This document shows positions 33,618 through 42,254 of a stretch of 64,000 nt of DNA, piece after piece (position 1 is the stretch's first letter; each line of letters opens with the position of its first letter). Under the pieces are notes generated by a model, which made no database searches, was not told where the DNA came from, and saw only the letters and a list, made by a program, of their open reading frames with translations. The DNA is from Streptomyces avicenniae (GTDB lineage Bacteria; Actinomycetota; Actinomycetes; Streptomycetales; Streptomycetaceae): assembly GCF_000719135.1 (NCBI RefSeq), contig NZ_JOEK01000003.1:62001-126000 (forward strand), written 5' to 3'. The translations under genes were made by a program, and so were the position numbers.

Positions 33618-34649
33618 TCAGCCCGCCGGGCGGTTGGCTATGACGGTCGGTGTCCTCGCCCCCTCCACGTAGCCGGTGGCACCGCCGCCGAGGACGGTCC
33701 CGGTGCGCGGGTCGGCCGCAAGGTCCCTGATGACCAGGCCGTACGGGTCGTCCACCTCGGGGAAGGCGACGGGCTCCCACGCGCCGTCACGCAGCCGCAG
33801 GAAGCTGTCGTACAGCCCGAGCCAGAGGGTGCCGTCCGCGGCGGCGGCCCCGTGCACGTACTCACCGCTGACGCCGGTGTTCTCGTGCCGCCATGCCGTG
33901 CCGTCCCAGCGCAGGTAGCCCTGGGTCGTGGTGGTGCCGAAGACGTACAGCTCGTCGGCGGAGACCGCCACCGTCTCGTGCGCCGAGCCCTCCCAGGTGG
34001 CGGGGACGGGCGCGGCCGTCCAGCGGGTGCCGTTCCAGTGGGAGGCGAGCATGTCCCAGCCGCCGGGTGCGTCGCCCAGCGCCCAGAAGTCGTCGCCCGA
34101 CGTACCGACGACACCTTCCGTCTCGATCGGCGGCCGGGTGGCGGCTCCCCAGACCGTGCCGTCGAAGCGCACGGTCTCGCCGGTGATGGAGTCGAAGCCC
34201 CAGATGTCGTCCTCGGCGAACGCGCGCACCGTGTCCACGGGGAACCGGGTGCCTGTCGGGGCCGAGGTCCAGGACGTGCCGTCGTAGTGCCAGCGGTGCG
34301 GCGTGTCCTGCCGGTCGAAGAGGGTGACGTCGGTGCAGGAGACGCCCCCGACGGAGGCGATCCTCCGGCCGGGGCCCTCCGGTATCGGCGGGGCGCCGAT
34401 CGCGCGTATGTCCGTGCCGTCCCAGCAGCGGACGGGTTGGTCCTCCTCGGCGAACAGCACGTCGCCCGAGGAGGTGCTCTCCACGTACTCCCAGGCGCGG
34501 GCCCCTTCCGGCCCGCCGCTCTCCACGACCTCCCACGTGTCGGCGCGTACGTCCGTGGGCCGCTCGGCGGCGGCTGCGCCGAGCGCACCCTGCCCGGCCA
34601 GCACGACTCCCGCGACGGTGGCGGCTGCCCACAGTCCTGATGTCCTCAC
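33618..34649 (-). CDS. Secreted beta-propeller-like protein
   Basis: 343 residues from GTG 34649, with AAAGGA 5 bases before it. A classical signal peptide (RTSGLWAAATVAGVVLAGQG) ends near AAAA-ERP. The mature protein is a run of repeated blades with the motif W-x-x-D/N-G-T-x-W (HYDGTSWTSAP, RFDGTVWGAA, HWNGTRWTAAP, RWDGTAWRHEN), about 45 residues apart. No catalytic site is seen, and a ligand- or wall-binding role is possible. It stands alone. Confidence 0.78.
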   Translation of the reverse strand: MRTSGLWAAATVAGVVLAGQGALGAAAAERPTDVRADTWEVVESGGPEGARAWEYVESTSSGDVLFAEEDQPVRCWDGTDIRAIGAPPIPEGPGRRIASVGGVSCTDVTLFDRQDTPHRWHYDGTSWTSAPTGTRFPVDTVRAFAEDDIWGFDSITGETVRFDGTVWGAATRPPIETEGVVGTSGDDFWALGDAPGGWDMLASHWNGTRWTAAPVPATWEGSAHETVAVSADELYVFGTTTTQGYLRWDGTAWRHENTGVSGEYVHGAAAADGTLWLGLYDSFLRLRDGAWEPVAFPEVDDPYGLVIRDLAADPRTGTVLGGGATGYVEGARTPTVIANRPAG

Positions 34650-35020
34650 ACGGCTTCCTTTCGGAGCGGATCGGTGACGTGCAGCGGTCCGGCACCCGAC
34701 CGGCACCCGGAGGGGCATGCTCCGCAAACCGTTCGCCAAAGCGTCGGATGCACAACAAGCCCGCAGGTGAAGGCCGTTGAAGGCGCCGCCCCACTGACAC
34801 GCACAAGCTAACAGCCGGGTCTGACAGTCCGTCCGGAATTCCCGCCGCGCACCGGCCGCCGCACCCCCGCCCCGCCGCCGGTACCGGTTCCGGGCCGCCG
34901 CGTCAGCATCACGTAAAGACACCCGCCCCGGCCTTGACCCGCCCGCGCGCCATGGCGGACGGTGGCCTCTGCGCCGCACCGGCACCATGCCCCGCGGCGG
35001 TCCGGCACGAGTGAAGCCAC
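34650..35020. other. Intergenic gap between divergent secreted-protein and glycosyltransferase genes
   Basis: About 370 bp with no convincing coding signal. It should hold promoters for both neighbours, but no near-consensus promoter or strong palindrome was found. Open frames across it lack ribosome sites and family patterns. Confidence 0.5.
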
Positions 35021-36964
35021 GTGAGAATCGCCTTCCTGCTGCACGACCTGAACGGCACCGGCACCGCCGACCGCGCCACCGCCGACCTCGCGTCCGCGCT
35101 CGGCGCCACGCACGACGTCGAGCTGGCCGTCGTCCGCGACCCCCACGCCACGCCCGCGGGGCGCCCCCGCCCCCGCCTCACCCCCGGCGTCACCCTCGGC
35201 CCGGTCATCGACTCCCGCCACCGCGTCGCCGCCTACCTGCGCCGCACCGACGCCGACGTCGTCATCGCCACCCGCCCCACCCTCGTGCGCTGGCTCGCCG
35301 AGTACGGCCACGACCGGTACGTCCGCATCGGGCGCCGCAGCCCCGAGCCGCACGCCCACCTGCCCGGCGCCGTCCTCGCCAGGCTCGACGCGTTCGCCGC
35401 CACCTCCGACGCCGACGCCGCCCGCCACCGCGCCGCGCTGCCCCCCGGCGCGACCACCCGCGTCGTCGCCATCCCTGGCCCCGCGCCCGCCGTCACGGTC
35501 GGCCCCGCGTCCGGCGCGTCCCGGACGATCGTCGCGGCGGGCAGGCTCATCCCCGTCGGCCGCCACGAACTGCTCGTGGACGCCTTCGCGACCCTCGCGC
35601 CCCGGCGGCCCGACTGGAGCCTGCGCATCTACGGCGAGGGCCGTCTCGCCGGGCGCCTCCGGCAGCGCATCGACGACCTCGGCCTCTACAACCGCGTCCG
35701 CCTCATGGGCGCGCTGCCGCCGATGGAGCGGATGGAGACCGAGTGGATCAAGGGGGCGATAGCCGCCGTCACCACGAGCGGCGAACCGTTCGACCGCACG
35801 CTCCTCGAAGCCATGAGCTGCGGCCTCCCCGTCGTCTCCACCGACTGCGCCTTCGGCTCCGCCGGGGTCATCACCCACGGCACGGACGGCCTGCTCGTCC
35901 CCCGCGACGGCGGGAGCGAGGCGTACGCCGACGCCCTGCTGCGCCTGATCGACTCACCGGCCGACCGCCGCCGCATGGGCGCCGCCGCCCTGCGCACCGC
36001 CGCCGCGCACGGCCCCGCCCACGCCGCCCGCAGCCTCGCCGAGCTGGCCGCCACCCTGCGCCGCCGCCCGCGCCGCCTCCGCAGCGTCCTGCGCCTGCGC
36101 TCCGCGCCCCCCGCACGGCCCACCGAGCCGGACGGCCGTCCCCGCGCACGGGGCCACTGCACGGTCGCGCCCGACGGCTCGCTCACCGTCGTCCTCGCGC
36201 CCGACACCCTGCCGCCCGCCGGGCAGTCCGACTTCGTCGCCCAGCGCCGCGAGGACCCGGACGGCCACCGCATCCGCGTGCCCATCCGCCGCGCCCCCGG
36301 CACCGGCGAGACCGCCGTCACCCTCGACCGCGCCTCGCGCGTCCTGCCCGAGGGCCGCTGGGACTGCTACGTCGAGCCGCGCGACGAAGGGCTGCGCCGC
36401 CGCATCGCCGCCGACACCATCGACGCCGCCGCGCTCGTCACCCTCGCCCCGACGGAGAACGAGCACGGCGTCTCCTGCTGGCTGCCCTACACCACGGCCG
36501 ACGGCGACCTGACGCTGCGCACCTGGCTGCGCCGCGTGCACGCCGAGGTGGAGCGCGTCACCGTCGCCGACGGCGCCGCGACCGTCACCGCCGTCCTCCT
36601 GGGCCCCGGCGCCCGGCGCTGCGCCGTGCGGGAGGCCGAGGCCGTCGCCATCGCGCGGTCGGGCGACGGCGGCGACCTGCGCATGCCCCTGCGCGCGCTG
36701 CCGGACGGCCGGGTCGCGTTCACCTTCTCCTACGCCGACGCCCTGGCGCGCCGTACGGCGGCGGTCCGCCGCGACGTCTGGGACCTCAAGCTGCGCCTCG
36801 GCCCGTCAGGGCGCGGCCTGGTGCCGGTCGGCCGGATCGGCGGGGACACGATCGACCTGGCGCGCACCGACGCGTTCCCGCCCGTGGCCCTCGGCGGCAC
36901 GTGGCTGCGGCCGTTCTTCACCGCCCAGCACGGCCTCGCGGTCGCGGCGGACGCGGTGGGTTGA
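35021..36964 (+). CDS. GT4-family glycosyltransferase with long C-terminal extension
   Basis: 647 residues from GTG 35021. The first ~340 residues are a GT-B glycosyltransferase: MRIAFLLHDLNGTG, the donor-domain start IVAAGRLIPVGRHELLVDA, LRIYGEGRLAGRLRQ and the nucleotide-sugar motif EPFDRTLLEAMSCGLPVVST. About 300 further residues form a beta-rich region of repeated strands of unknown role, perhaps substrate binding. This layout is seen in wall-polymer glycosyltransferases of Streptomyces. The end overlaps the convergent soxR by 47 bp. Confidence 0.8.
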   Translation: MRIAFLLHDLNGTGTADRATADLASALGATHDVELAVVRDPHATPAGRPRPRLTPGVTLGPVIDSRHRVAAYLRRTDADVVIATRPTLVRWLAEYGHDRYVRIGRRSPEPHAHLPGAVLARLDAFAATSDADAARHRAALPPGATTRVVAIPGPAPAVTVGPASGASRTIVAAGRLIPVGRHELLVDAFATLAPRRPDWSLRIYGEGRLAGRLRQRIDDLGLYNRVRLMGALPPMERMETEWIKGAIAAVTTSGEPFDRTLLEAMSCGLPVVSTDCAFGSAGVITHGTDGLLVPRDGGSEAYADALLRLIDSPADRRRMGAAALRTAAAHGPAHAARSLAELAATLRRRPRRLRSVLRLRSAPPARPTEPDGRPRARGHCTVAPDGSLTVVLAPDTLPPAGQSDFVAQRREDPDGHRIRVPIRRAPGTGETAVTLDRASRVLPEGRWDCYVEPRDEGLRRRIAADTIDAAALVTLAPTENEHGVSCWLPYTTADGDLTLRTWLRRVHAEVERVTVADGAATVTAVLLGPGARRCAVREAEAVAIARSGDGGDLRMPLRALPDGRVAFTFSYADALARRTAAVRRDVWDLKLRLGPSGRGLVPVGRIGGDTIDLARTDAFPPVALGGTWLRPFFTAQHGLAVAADAVG

Positions 36965-37541
36965 GGGGCGTGGGCGGCGGCGCGCAGGGGTCCTTGACGA
37001 CGGTGGCGCCCACGGCCGCCGCCCCGCCCGCCGCCTTCGCCCGCGCCAGCGCCTCGCCCTCCGCCTCGGGTTCGTCCGCCACCCGGCGGTCGTCGCTGAG
37101 CAGCCGCACCGGCCCGCAGGCACCGTGCTCCCCGAGCACGTCGTACGGGTTGGCCAGCATGCAGCTCTCCAGCGACAGGCAGCCGCAGCCGATGCACTCG
37201 GACAGGTTGTCCCGCAGCCGCCTCATCTGCGCGATGCGGGCGTCGAGGTCCTGGCGCCAGTACTCGGAGACGTGCGCCCAGTCCTCGTGGGTGGGCGTAC
37301 GGCCCTCCGGGAGCCGGTCGAGGGCGTAGCGGATGGCGCTCAGCGGCATGCCGACGTTCTGCGAGACGCGGATGAACGCCACGCGCCGCAGCATGTCGCG
37401 CGGGTAGCGCCGCTGGTTGCCCGAGGTGCGGCGGCTGGAGATGAGGCCCTGCTCCTCGTAGAAGCGCAGCGCCGACGTCGCGACACCGCTGCGCTGGGCC
37501 AACTGGCCGATGGTCAGCTCTTTGGCGATGGTGGCGGTCAT
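36918..37541 (-). CDS. soxR: Redox-sensing MerR-family regulator SoxR
   Basis: 207 residues. The MerR head ELTIGQLAQRSGVATSALRF is followed by the YEEQGLISSRRTSGNQRRY region and the [2Fe-2S] cluster site CIGCGCLSLESC (CX2CXCX5C). In Streptomyces SoxR responds directly to redox-active antibiotics. About 45 Pro/Ala-rich residues extend the C-terminus over the end of the glycosyltransferase gene and look like a tail without function. TACGAT is 6 bases before the ATG with a 19-bp spacer to TTGAAG. Confidence 0.93.
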   Translation of the reverse strand: MTATIAKELTIGQLAQRSGVATSALRFYEEQGLISSRRTSGNQRRYPRDMLRRVAFIRVSQNVGMPLSAIRYALDRLPEGRTPTHEDWAHVSEYWRQDLDARIAQMRRLRDNLSECIGCGCLSLESCMLANPYDVLGEHGACGPVRLLSDDRRVADEPEAEGEALARAKAAGGAAAVGATVVKDPCAPPPTPLNPPRPPRPRGRAGR

Positions 37542-37547
37542 ACGGTC

Positions 37548-37578
37548 ATCGTAGCCACCGATCTCAAGCTTGCTTCAA
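37548..37578 (-). promoter_or_regulatory. SoxR promoter with 19-bp spacer
   Basis: Minus strand: -35 TTGAAG (37578-37573), 19-bp spacer and -10 TACGAT (37553-37548). The spacer begins with a partial dyad around CAAGCTTGAG, similar to SoxR sites. MerR-type regulators act on promoters with this lengthened spacer, so soxR is probably autoregulated. Confidence 0.6.
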
Positions 37579-37635
37579 CATCGCGCTGGGTACGGTCACC
37601 CGCGACGGGACGGGCCGTCGGCGAGGGGGAGGGCG

Positions 37636-38475
37636 ATGGGGAGACTGCTGGCCATCAGCGATCTGCATGTGCGCTACGGCGAGAACCGCGTCATCACGGG
37701 CGGGCTGCGGCCCACGGCGGACGACGACTGGCTGCTCGTCGCCGGGGACGTCGGCGAGCTGTGGGACGACATCGAGTGGACGCTGACGACCCTCGCGCGC
37801 CGCTTCGCCAAGGTCGTCTGGGCCCCGGGCAACCACGAGCTGTGGACCCTCCAGGACGACACGGTGCCCCTCACCGGCGTCGCACGGTACGAGGCGCTGG
37901 TCGCCCTGTGCCGACGGCTCGGCGTCGTCACGCCGGAGGACCCCTACCCGGTGTGGGAGGGCGAGGGCGGCCCCGCGGTGGTCGTGCCGCTGTTCACGCT
38001 GTACGACTACACGTTCCGCCCGCCGGGCACGCACGACAAGGCGTCCGCGCTCGCCGTGGCCGAGGCGGCGGGCATCGTCTGCACCGACGAGTTCCACCTG
38101 CACCACGACCCGTACCCCAGCCGCGAGGCGTGGTCCCGCGCCCGCGTCGCCGCCACCGCCGCGCGGCTCGCCACCGAACTGCCCGCCGGGCTGCCGACCG
38201 TCCTCGTCAACCACTGGCCGCTGGTCCGCGAGCCCACCCGCATCCTGCGCCACCCCGAGTTCGCCCTCTGGTGCGGCACCGAGGCCACCGAGGACTGGCC
38301 GCGCCGCTTCCGCGCGGCGACCGTCGTCTACGGGCACCTCCACATCCCCCGGCTGATCCACCACGACGGCATCCCCCACCAGGAGGTCTCCCTCGGCTAT
38401 CCCCGCGAGTGGCTGCCCCGCTCCACCCCGCCGCGCCTGCTGGTGCCCGTGCTCCCGGCCACGGTCGCGCCGTGA
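37636..38475 (+). CDS. Calcineurin-like metallophosphoesterase
   Basis: 279 residues. Metal-binding motifs run in order: ISDLHVRYGEN, AGDVGELWDD, GNHELWTL, NHWPL and YGHLHIPR, giving the full two-metal site. There is no signal peptide. Its stop overlaps the start of the phosphopantetheinyl transferase gene (GTGA), and this pairing recurs in Streptomyces. Whether it hydrolyses 4'-phosphopantetheine or a related compound is an inference from the pairing. Confidence 0.88.
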   Translation: MGRLLAISDLHVRYGENRVITGGLRPTADDDWLLVAGDVGELWDDIEWTLTTLARRFAKVVWAPGNHELWTLQDDTVPLTGVARYEALVALCRRLGVVTPEDPYPVWEGEGGPAVVVPLFTLYDYTFRPPGTHDKASALAVAEAAGIVCTDEFHLHHDPYPSREAWSRARVAATAARLATELPAGLPTVLVNHWPLVREPTRILRHPEFALWCGTEATEDWPRRFRAATVVYGHLHIPRLIHHDGIPHQEVSLGYPREWLPRSTPPRLLVPVLPATVAP

Positions 38476-39134
38476 CGGACGGCGGGCCGCTCGCCCGGCT
38501 CCTCGGCGCCCCGGCCGCGACCGAGGAGGTGTTCACCGACCCGCCGGGCCCCGACGACCTCCTCCCCGAGGAGACCGTCCACATCGCGCGCGCCGTCCCC
38601 GCACGCCGCGCCGAGTTCGCCACCGTGCGGCGCTGCGCGCGCACCGCCCTCGCCCGCCTCGGCGCGCCCCGCCTGCCCCTGCTCCCCGGCGCACACGGCG
38701 CCCCCGGCTGGCCGCCGGGCTTCCTCGGCAGCATGACCCACTGCACGGGCTACCGCGCCGCCGCCGTCGCCCGCGTCGGCGACCTGGCCTCCCTCGGCAT
38801 CGACGCCGAACCGGACGCGCCCCTGCCCGACCCCGGCATCCTGCCGATGATCTCCCTGCCGGACGAGCGCCCCCACCTCGCCCGCCTCGCCGCCGAGCGC
38901 CCGGAGCTGCACTGGGAACGGCTGCTCTTCTCGGCCAAGGAGAGCGTCTACAAGACGTGGTTCCCGCTCACCGGGCGCTGGCTCGGCTTCGAGGAGGCCA
39001 CCGTCACCTTCCACCCCGACGACGGCACGTTCACCGCCCGCCTGCTGCCCGCCGACAGCCCCTTCCGGACCCTCCACGGCCGGTTCGTGGCCGAAAAAGG
39101 ACTCCTCGTGACGGCGATCGCGCTGCCTCTGTGA
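38472..39134 (+). CDS. 4'-phosphopantetheinyl transferase (Sfp/EntD type)
   Basis: 220 residues from GTG 38472, overlapping the phosphoesterase stop. Motifs: GSMTHCTGYRAAAVAR, LGIDAEPDAPLP (Mg2+-binding D and E) and LLFSAKESVYKTWFPLTGRW with the KES signature. These enzymes transfer phosphopantetheine from CoA to carrier proteins of polyketide and nonribosomal-peptide synthesis. No such cluster is in the window, so it probably serves clusters elsewhere. Confidence 0.93.
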   Translation: MTDGGPLARLLGAPAATEEVFTDPPGPDDLLPEETVHIARAVPARRAEFATVRRCARTALARLGAPRLPLLPGAHGAPGWPPGFLGSMTHCTGYRAAAVARVGDLASLGIDAEPDAPLPDPGILPMISLPDERPHLARLAAERPELHWERLLFSAKESVYKTWFPLTGRWLGFEEATVTFHPDDGTFTARLLPADSPFRTLHGRFVAEKGLLVTAIALPL

Positions 39135-39161
39135 CCACGCGCGCGACCCCCGCGCACGCAC

Positions 39162-39203
39162 GGCGGCGCCGCGCCCCCGCACGTACGGGGACGCGGCGCC
39201 GCC
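39162..39203. terminator. Strong bidirectional terminator
   Basis: 18-bp arms with one mismatch (beginning GGCGGCGCCGCG) and loop CACGTA, between the convergent PPTase and 5'-nucleotidase genes. Confidence 0.8.
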
Positions 39204-39222
39204 GCCCTGCGTCCGGCCCGGC

Positions 39223-41034
39223 TCAGCCGCCGATGACCGTGATCCGGTCCGCCGCGGGCGCCGCCAGCGGGGCGTCGGCCGTCGAATGGGCCGTCAGGTA
39301 GTCGCGCAGGACCGCCATGTCGTCCTCGCCGACCACCGGGTTCCCGCCCTCGGCCAGCGTGGCGAAGCCGTCGCCGCCCCCGGCGAGGAACGAGTTCACC
39401 GCCACCCGGTACGTCGCCGCCGGGTCGAGCGGCTCGCCCGCGACCGTCACCGAGTCCGCGACGATCCGGTCGGCGCCCGACGCCGACAGGTCCAGCGTGT
39501 ACGCCAGGCCGTCCGACGGCTGGAGGTACTTGGGCGCCGCCTCGTTCCCGCCCGTCACCTGCTCGCGCAGCACGCTCAGCAGCTGCTCGCCCGTCAGATC
39601 GACGAGATTCACCGTGTTCGAGAACGGCTGGACGGTGAAGCCCTCCCCGTACGTCACGACGCCGTCGCCCTCCGCGCCGGACGCCGCGTACACCAGGTCG
39701 GCGCGCACGCCGCCCGGGTTCATCAGCGCGAGGTCCGCCTCCGGGTCGATCTCCCGCGCGTGTTCGAGCTGCGCGTCCGCGATCAGGTCGCCGAGCGGGA
39801 ACTCGGGCGCGCCCGTGCCCCGGCCCGCGATGTCCTCGGAGATCCAGCCGATCGGCGCGTTCGCGACCGGCGCGGCCAGCTCGTTCCACTCGCCGATCAG
39901 CCGGGTGAGCCGCGGGTCACGCCGCTGCTCCCGGTCCACGACGCGGTTCGTGCCCTCGACCGAGGCGCGCACGATGTCGCGCGTCCGCAGGTCGTACTCC
40001 ATGGTCAGCTCGGTGAACAGCCGCCCGTTCGACGCCGCCGAGGTGACCAGCCGGTCGCGGCCCGCGGGGTCGGGGATCGTGCAGACGTACGGCTGGTGCG
40101 TGTGGCCGGTGACCAGCGCGTCCACGCCCGGGTCCGTGCGCTCCGCTATGTCCACGATGGGGCCCGACAGGCCGCCGTCCGCGCCGTCGCAGTCGCGGTT
40201 GTAGGCCGCCGTCGCCGGGTAGCCGCCCTCGTGGATCAGCGCGACCACCGCGTTCACGCCCTTGCGCCGCAGCTCACGCGTGTACCGGTTGATCGTCTCG
40301 ACCTCGTCGCGGAACTCCAGGCCCTCGATGCCCGCCTGGGTCACGATGTCGGCCGTGCCCTCCAGCGTCACGCCGATGAAGCCGACCTCGACGCCGCCGA
40401 CCCGCTCGATCGTGTACGGCGCGAGGATCGGCCGTCCCGTGTCCTCGCGCACGACGTTCGCCGCCAGGTAGGGGAAGTCGGCGCCCTCGAACTCGCGGCC
40501 CTCCGTGTAGCAGCCGTCCACCGGGTGGCAGCCGCCGTCCTGGAGCCGCGTCAGCTCGGCCCAGCCCTCGTCGAACTCGTGGTTGCCCACGCCCGCGACG
40601 TCGAGGTCCAGCTCGTTCAGCGCCTCGATCGTCGGCTCGTCGTGGAAGAGACCCGACAACAGCGGCGACGCGCCGACCAGGTCGCCCGCCGCCACCGTCA
40701 GCGACCGCGGCTCGCCGCGCCGCGCGGCGCGCAGCCCGGTCGCCAGGTACTCGACGCCGCCCGCGGTCACGGTCTCGGTCGTGCCGTCCGGATGTTCGTG
40801 CGTCACCTGCCCGTTGGAGCCGCTGGGGGGCTCCAGCGCGCCGTGCAGGTCGTTGAGGGCGAGGAGTTGCAGATCGACGGTCCTGCCGTGCCCGTGACCG
40901 CCGCCGTGGCCGCCGTGACCGCCACCCTGCGCGCCGGGCGCGGCCTGCGCGCTCGGCAGGGCGACGGCGAGCGCCCCCGCGACCGCGAGCACCGCCGCGC
41001 CCGCCGTCAGTCTGTACCTACGTGCTACCTGCAT
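39223..41034 (-). CDS. Secreted 5'-nucleotidase (UshA family)
   Basis: 603 residues. A signal peptide (YRLTAGAAVLAVAGALAVAL to AQA-AP) is followed by a His/Gly-rich run (residues 37-50, GGGHGGHGGGHGHG), then the metallophosphatase domain (LNDLHGAL, AGDLVGASPLL, GNHEFDEGW, GHTHQPYV) and the C-terminal nucleotide-binding domain (NPGGVRADL, FLAGGGDGF). It releases phosphate from extracellular nucleotides. Such genes are in the Pho regulon of Streptomyces, and phoRP lies 10 kb away. The His-rich leader may bind metal. Confidence 0.93.
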   Translation of the reverse strand: MQVARRYRLTAGAAVLAVAGALAVALPSAQAAPGAQGGGHGGHGGGHGHGRTVDLQLLALNDLHGALEPPSGSNGQVTHEHPDGTTETVTAGGVEYLATGLRAARRGEPRSLTVAAGDLVGASPLLSGLFHDEPTIEALNELDLDVAGVGNHEFDEGWAELTRLQDGGCHPVDGCYTEGREFEGADFPYLAANVVREDTGRPILAPYTIERVGGVEVGFIGVTLEGTADIVTQAGIEGLEFRDEVETINRYTRELRRKGVNAVVALIHEGGYPATAAYNRDCDGADGGLSGPIVDIAERTDPGVDALVTGHTHQPYVCTIPDPAGRDRLVTSAASNGRLFTELTMEYDLRTRDIVRASVEGTNRVVDREQRRDPRLTRLIGEWNELAAPVANAPIGWISEDIAGRGTGAPEFPLGDLIADAQLEHAREIDPEADLALMNPGGVRADLVYAASGAEGDGVVTYGEGFTVQPFSNTVNLVDLTGEQLLSVLREQVTGGNEAAPKYLQPSDGLAYTLDLSASGADRIVADSVTVAGEPLDPAATYRVAVNSFLAGGGDGFATLAEGGNPVVGEDDMAVLRDYLTAHSTADAPLAAPAADRITVIGG

Positions 41035-41197
41035 GTGGGGTGAATCCCTTTCGTGTCAAGGGAGCTGATCCTGAGACATACCCGTCGCGCCGCACCCTAG
41101 TGGCTACGCGCGTAGCCATACAGGCGCCCGAGATGACGACGGCGTAACGGGCGGACGAAGCCGGGGGACGCCCGGCGCCCGCACTACAGTCGTGTCC

Positions 41198-42106
41198 ATG
41201 AGTGACGTCGTGGTACAGGACCAGGTGACGCCCGAGGAGCGGGACGAGGCGCTGGCGCTCATCGAGGCGGCGGCCGGACGGGACGGCCAGAGCGCCGTCT
41301 CCGAGCAGGGCAGGCTGCTGCTGCGCGGCGGCCCGCGCGCGGGCGTGCTCCACCTCCTCCTGCGCGCCGAGGACGGCACGCTCGTCGGCTACGCGCAGCT
41401 CGACGGCCGCGACGTCGTCGAGCCGCCGACCGGCGAGCTGGTCGTCCATCCGGGCCACCGGGGCAGGCGGTACGGGCGCGCGCTGGGCGCCGCCCTGCTG
41501 GCCGAGTCGGGGAACCGGCTGCGCGTGTGGGCGCACGGCGGCCACGCCGCGGCCCGCCACCTCGCGCAGTCGATGCGGCTGACCCCCTTCCGTGAACTGC
41601 GCCAACTGCGCCGTCCGCTGGGCGGACTCGGCTCGTCGCCCGTGGACCTGCCGCCCGGCGTGCGCGTGCGGACGTTCCGCCCCGGGCAGGACGACGCCGC
41701 CTGGCTCGCCGTGAACGCCGCCGCGTTCGCCCACCACCCCGAGCAGGGCGCCCTCACCCAGGCCGACCTGGACGCGCGCGTCGCCGAACCGTGGTTCGAC
41801 GCCGACGGGTTCTTCCTCGCCGTGCCGGACGACGACGAGAGCCGCATCCTCGGCTTCCACTGGACGAAGGTCCACGAGGCCGAGCGCCTCGGCGAGGTGT
41901 ACGTCGTCGGCGTCTCGCCCGACGCGCAGGGCAAGGGCCTCGGCCGCGCCCTCACCGCGGCAGGTCTGCGCCACCTGGCCGCCGACCGGTCGCTGCCGAC
42001 GGCGATGCTCTACGTGGACGCGGACAACACGGCGGCCGTCCGGGTGTACGAGAGCCTGGGCTTCCGCACGTTCGAGACCGACCTCATGTACCGCACGGAG
42101 CACTGA
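41198..42106 (+). CDS. mshD: Mycothiol synthase MshD
   Basis: 302 residues made of two GNAT domains. The C-terminal one carries the acetyl-CoA motif VVGVSPDAQGKGLGRALT and LYVDADNTAAVRVYESLGF; the N-terminal one has GELVVHPGHRGRRYGRA. It acetylates Cys-GlcN-Ins to give mycothiol, the main thiol of actinobacteria. TACAGT lies exactly 7 bases before the ATG without a ribosome site, so the message is probably leaderless; an in-frame GTG at 41192 is the alternative. Confidence 0.94.
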   Translation: MSDVVVQDQVTPEERDEALALIEAAAGRDGQSAVSEQGRLLLRGGPRAGVLHLLLRAEDGTLVGYAQLDGRDVVEPPTGELVVHPGHRGRRYGRALGAALLAESGNRLRVWAHGGHAAARHLAQSMRLTPFRELRQLRRPLGGLGSSPVDLPPGVRVRTFRPGQDDAAWLAVNAAAFAHHPEQGALTQADLDARVAEPWFDADGFFLAVPDDDESRILGFHWTKVHEAERLGEVYVVGVSPDAQGKGLGRALTAAGLRHLAADRSLPTAMLYVDADNTAAVRVYESLGFRTFETDLMYRTEH

Positions 42107-42194
42107 CACGCCCGCACGCGCCGGGCCCGCGCCGCGACGGCGAGCGGGGCGCGGGCGACGCGGGCACGGCGCGCGCCCGTGTGCGGACGGCGCT

Positions 42195-42210
42195 GTTCAT
42201 CCTGTTCACC
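42195..42210 (+). promoter_or_regulatory. PHO-box-like tandem repeat upstream of ppk
   Basis: GTTCATC (42195) and GTTCACC (42204) stand 9 bp apart and 45 bp before the ppk start. PhoP of Streptomyces binds GTTCACC-like direct repeats, usually 11 bp apart, so the spacing is slightly off, but ppk is a known PhoP target. Confidence 0.5.
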
Positions 42211-42254
42211 TCTCCGACGTGCCCCGTTAGCCCGGACGGCGCGAGAATGGAGCC

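Noticed and set aside
34987..37329. A 780-codon plus-strand frame.
   Set aside because: Shadow of the glycosyltransferase gene, which is in a different frame and has the GT4 motifs.
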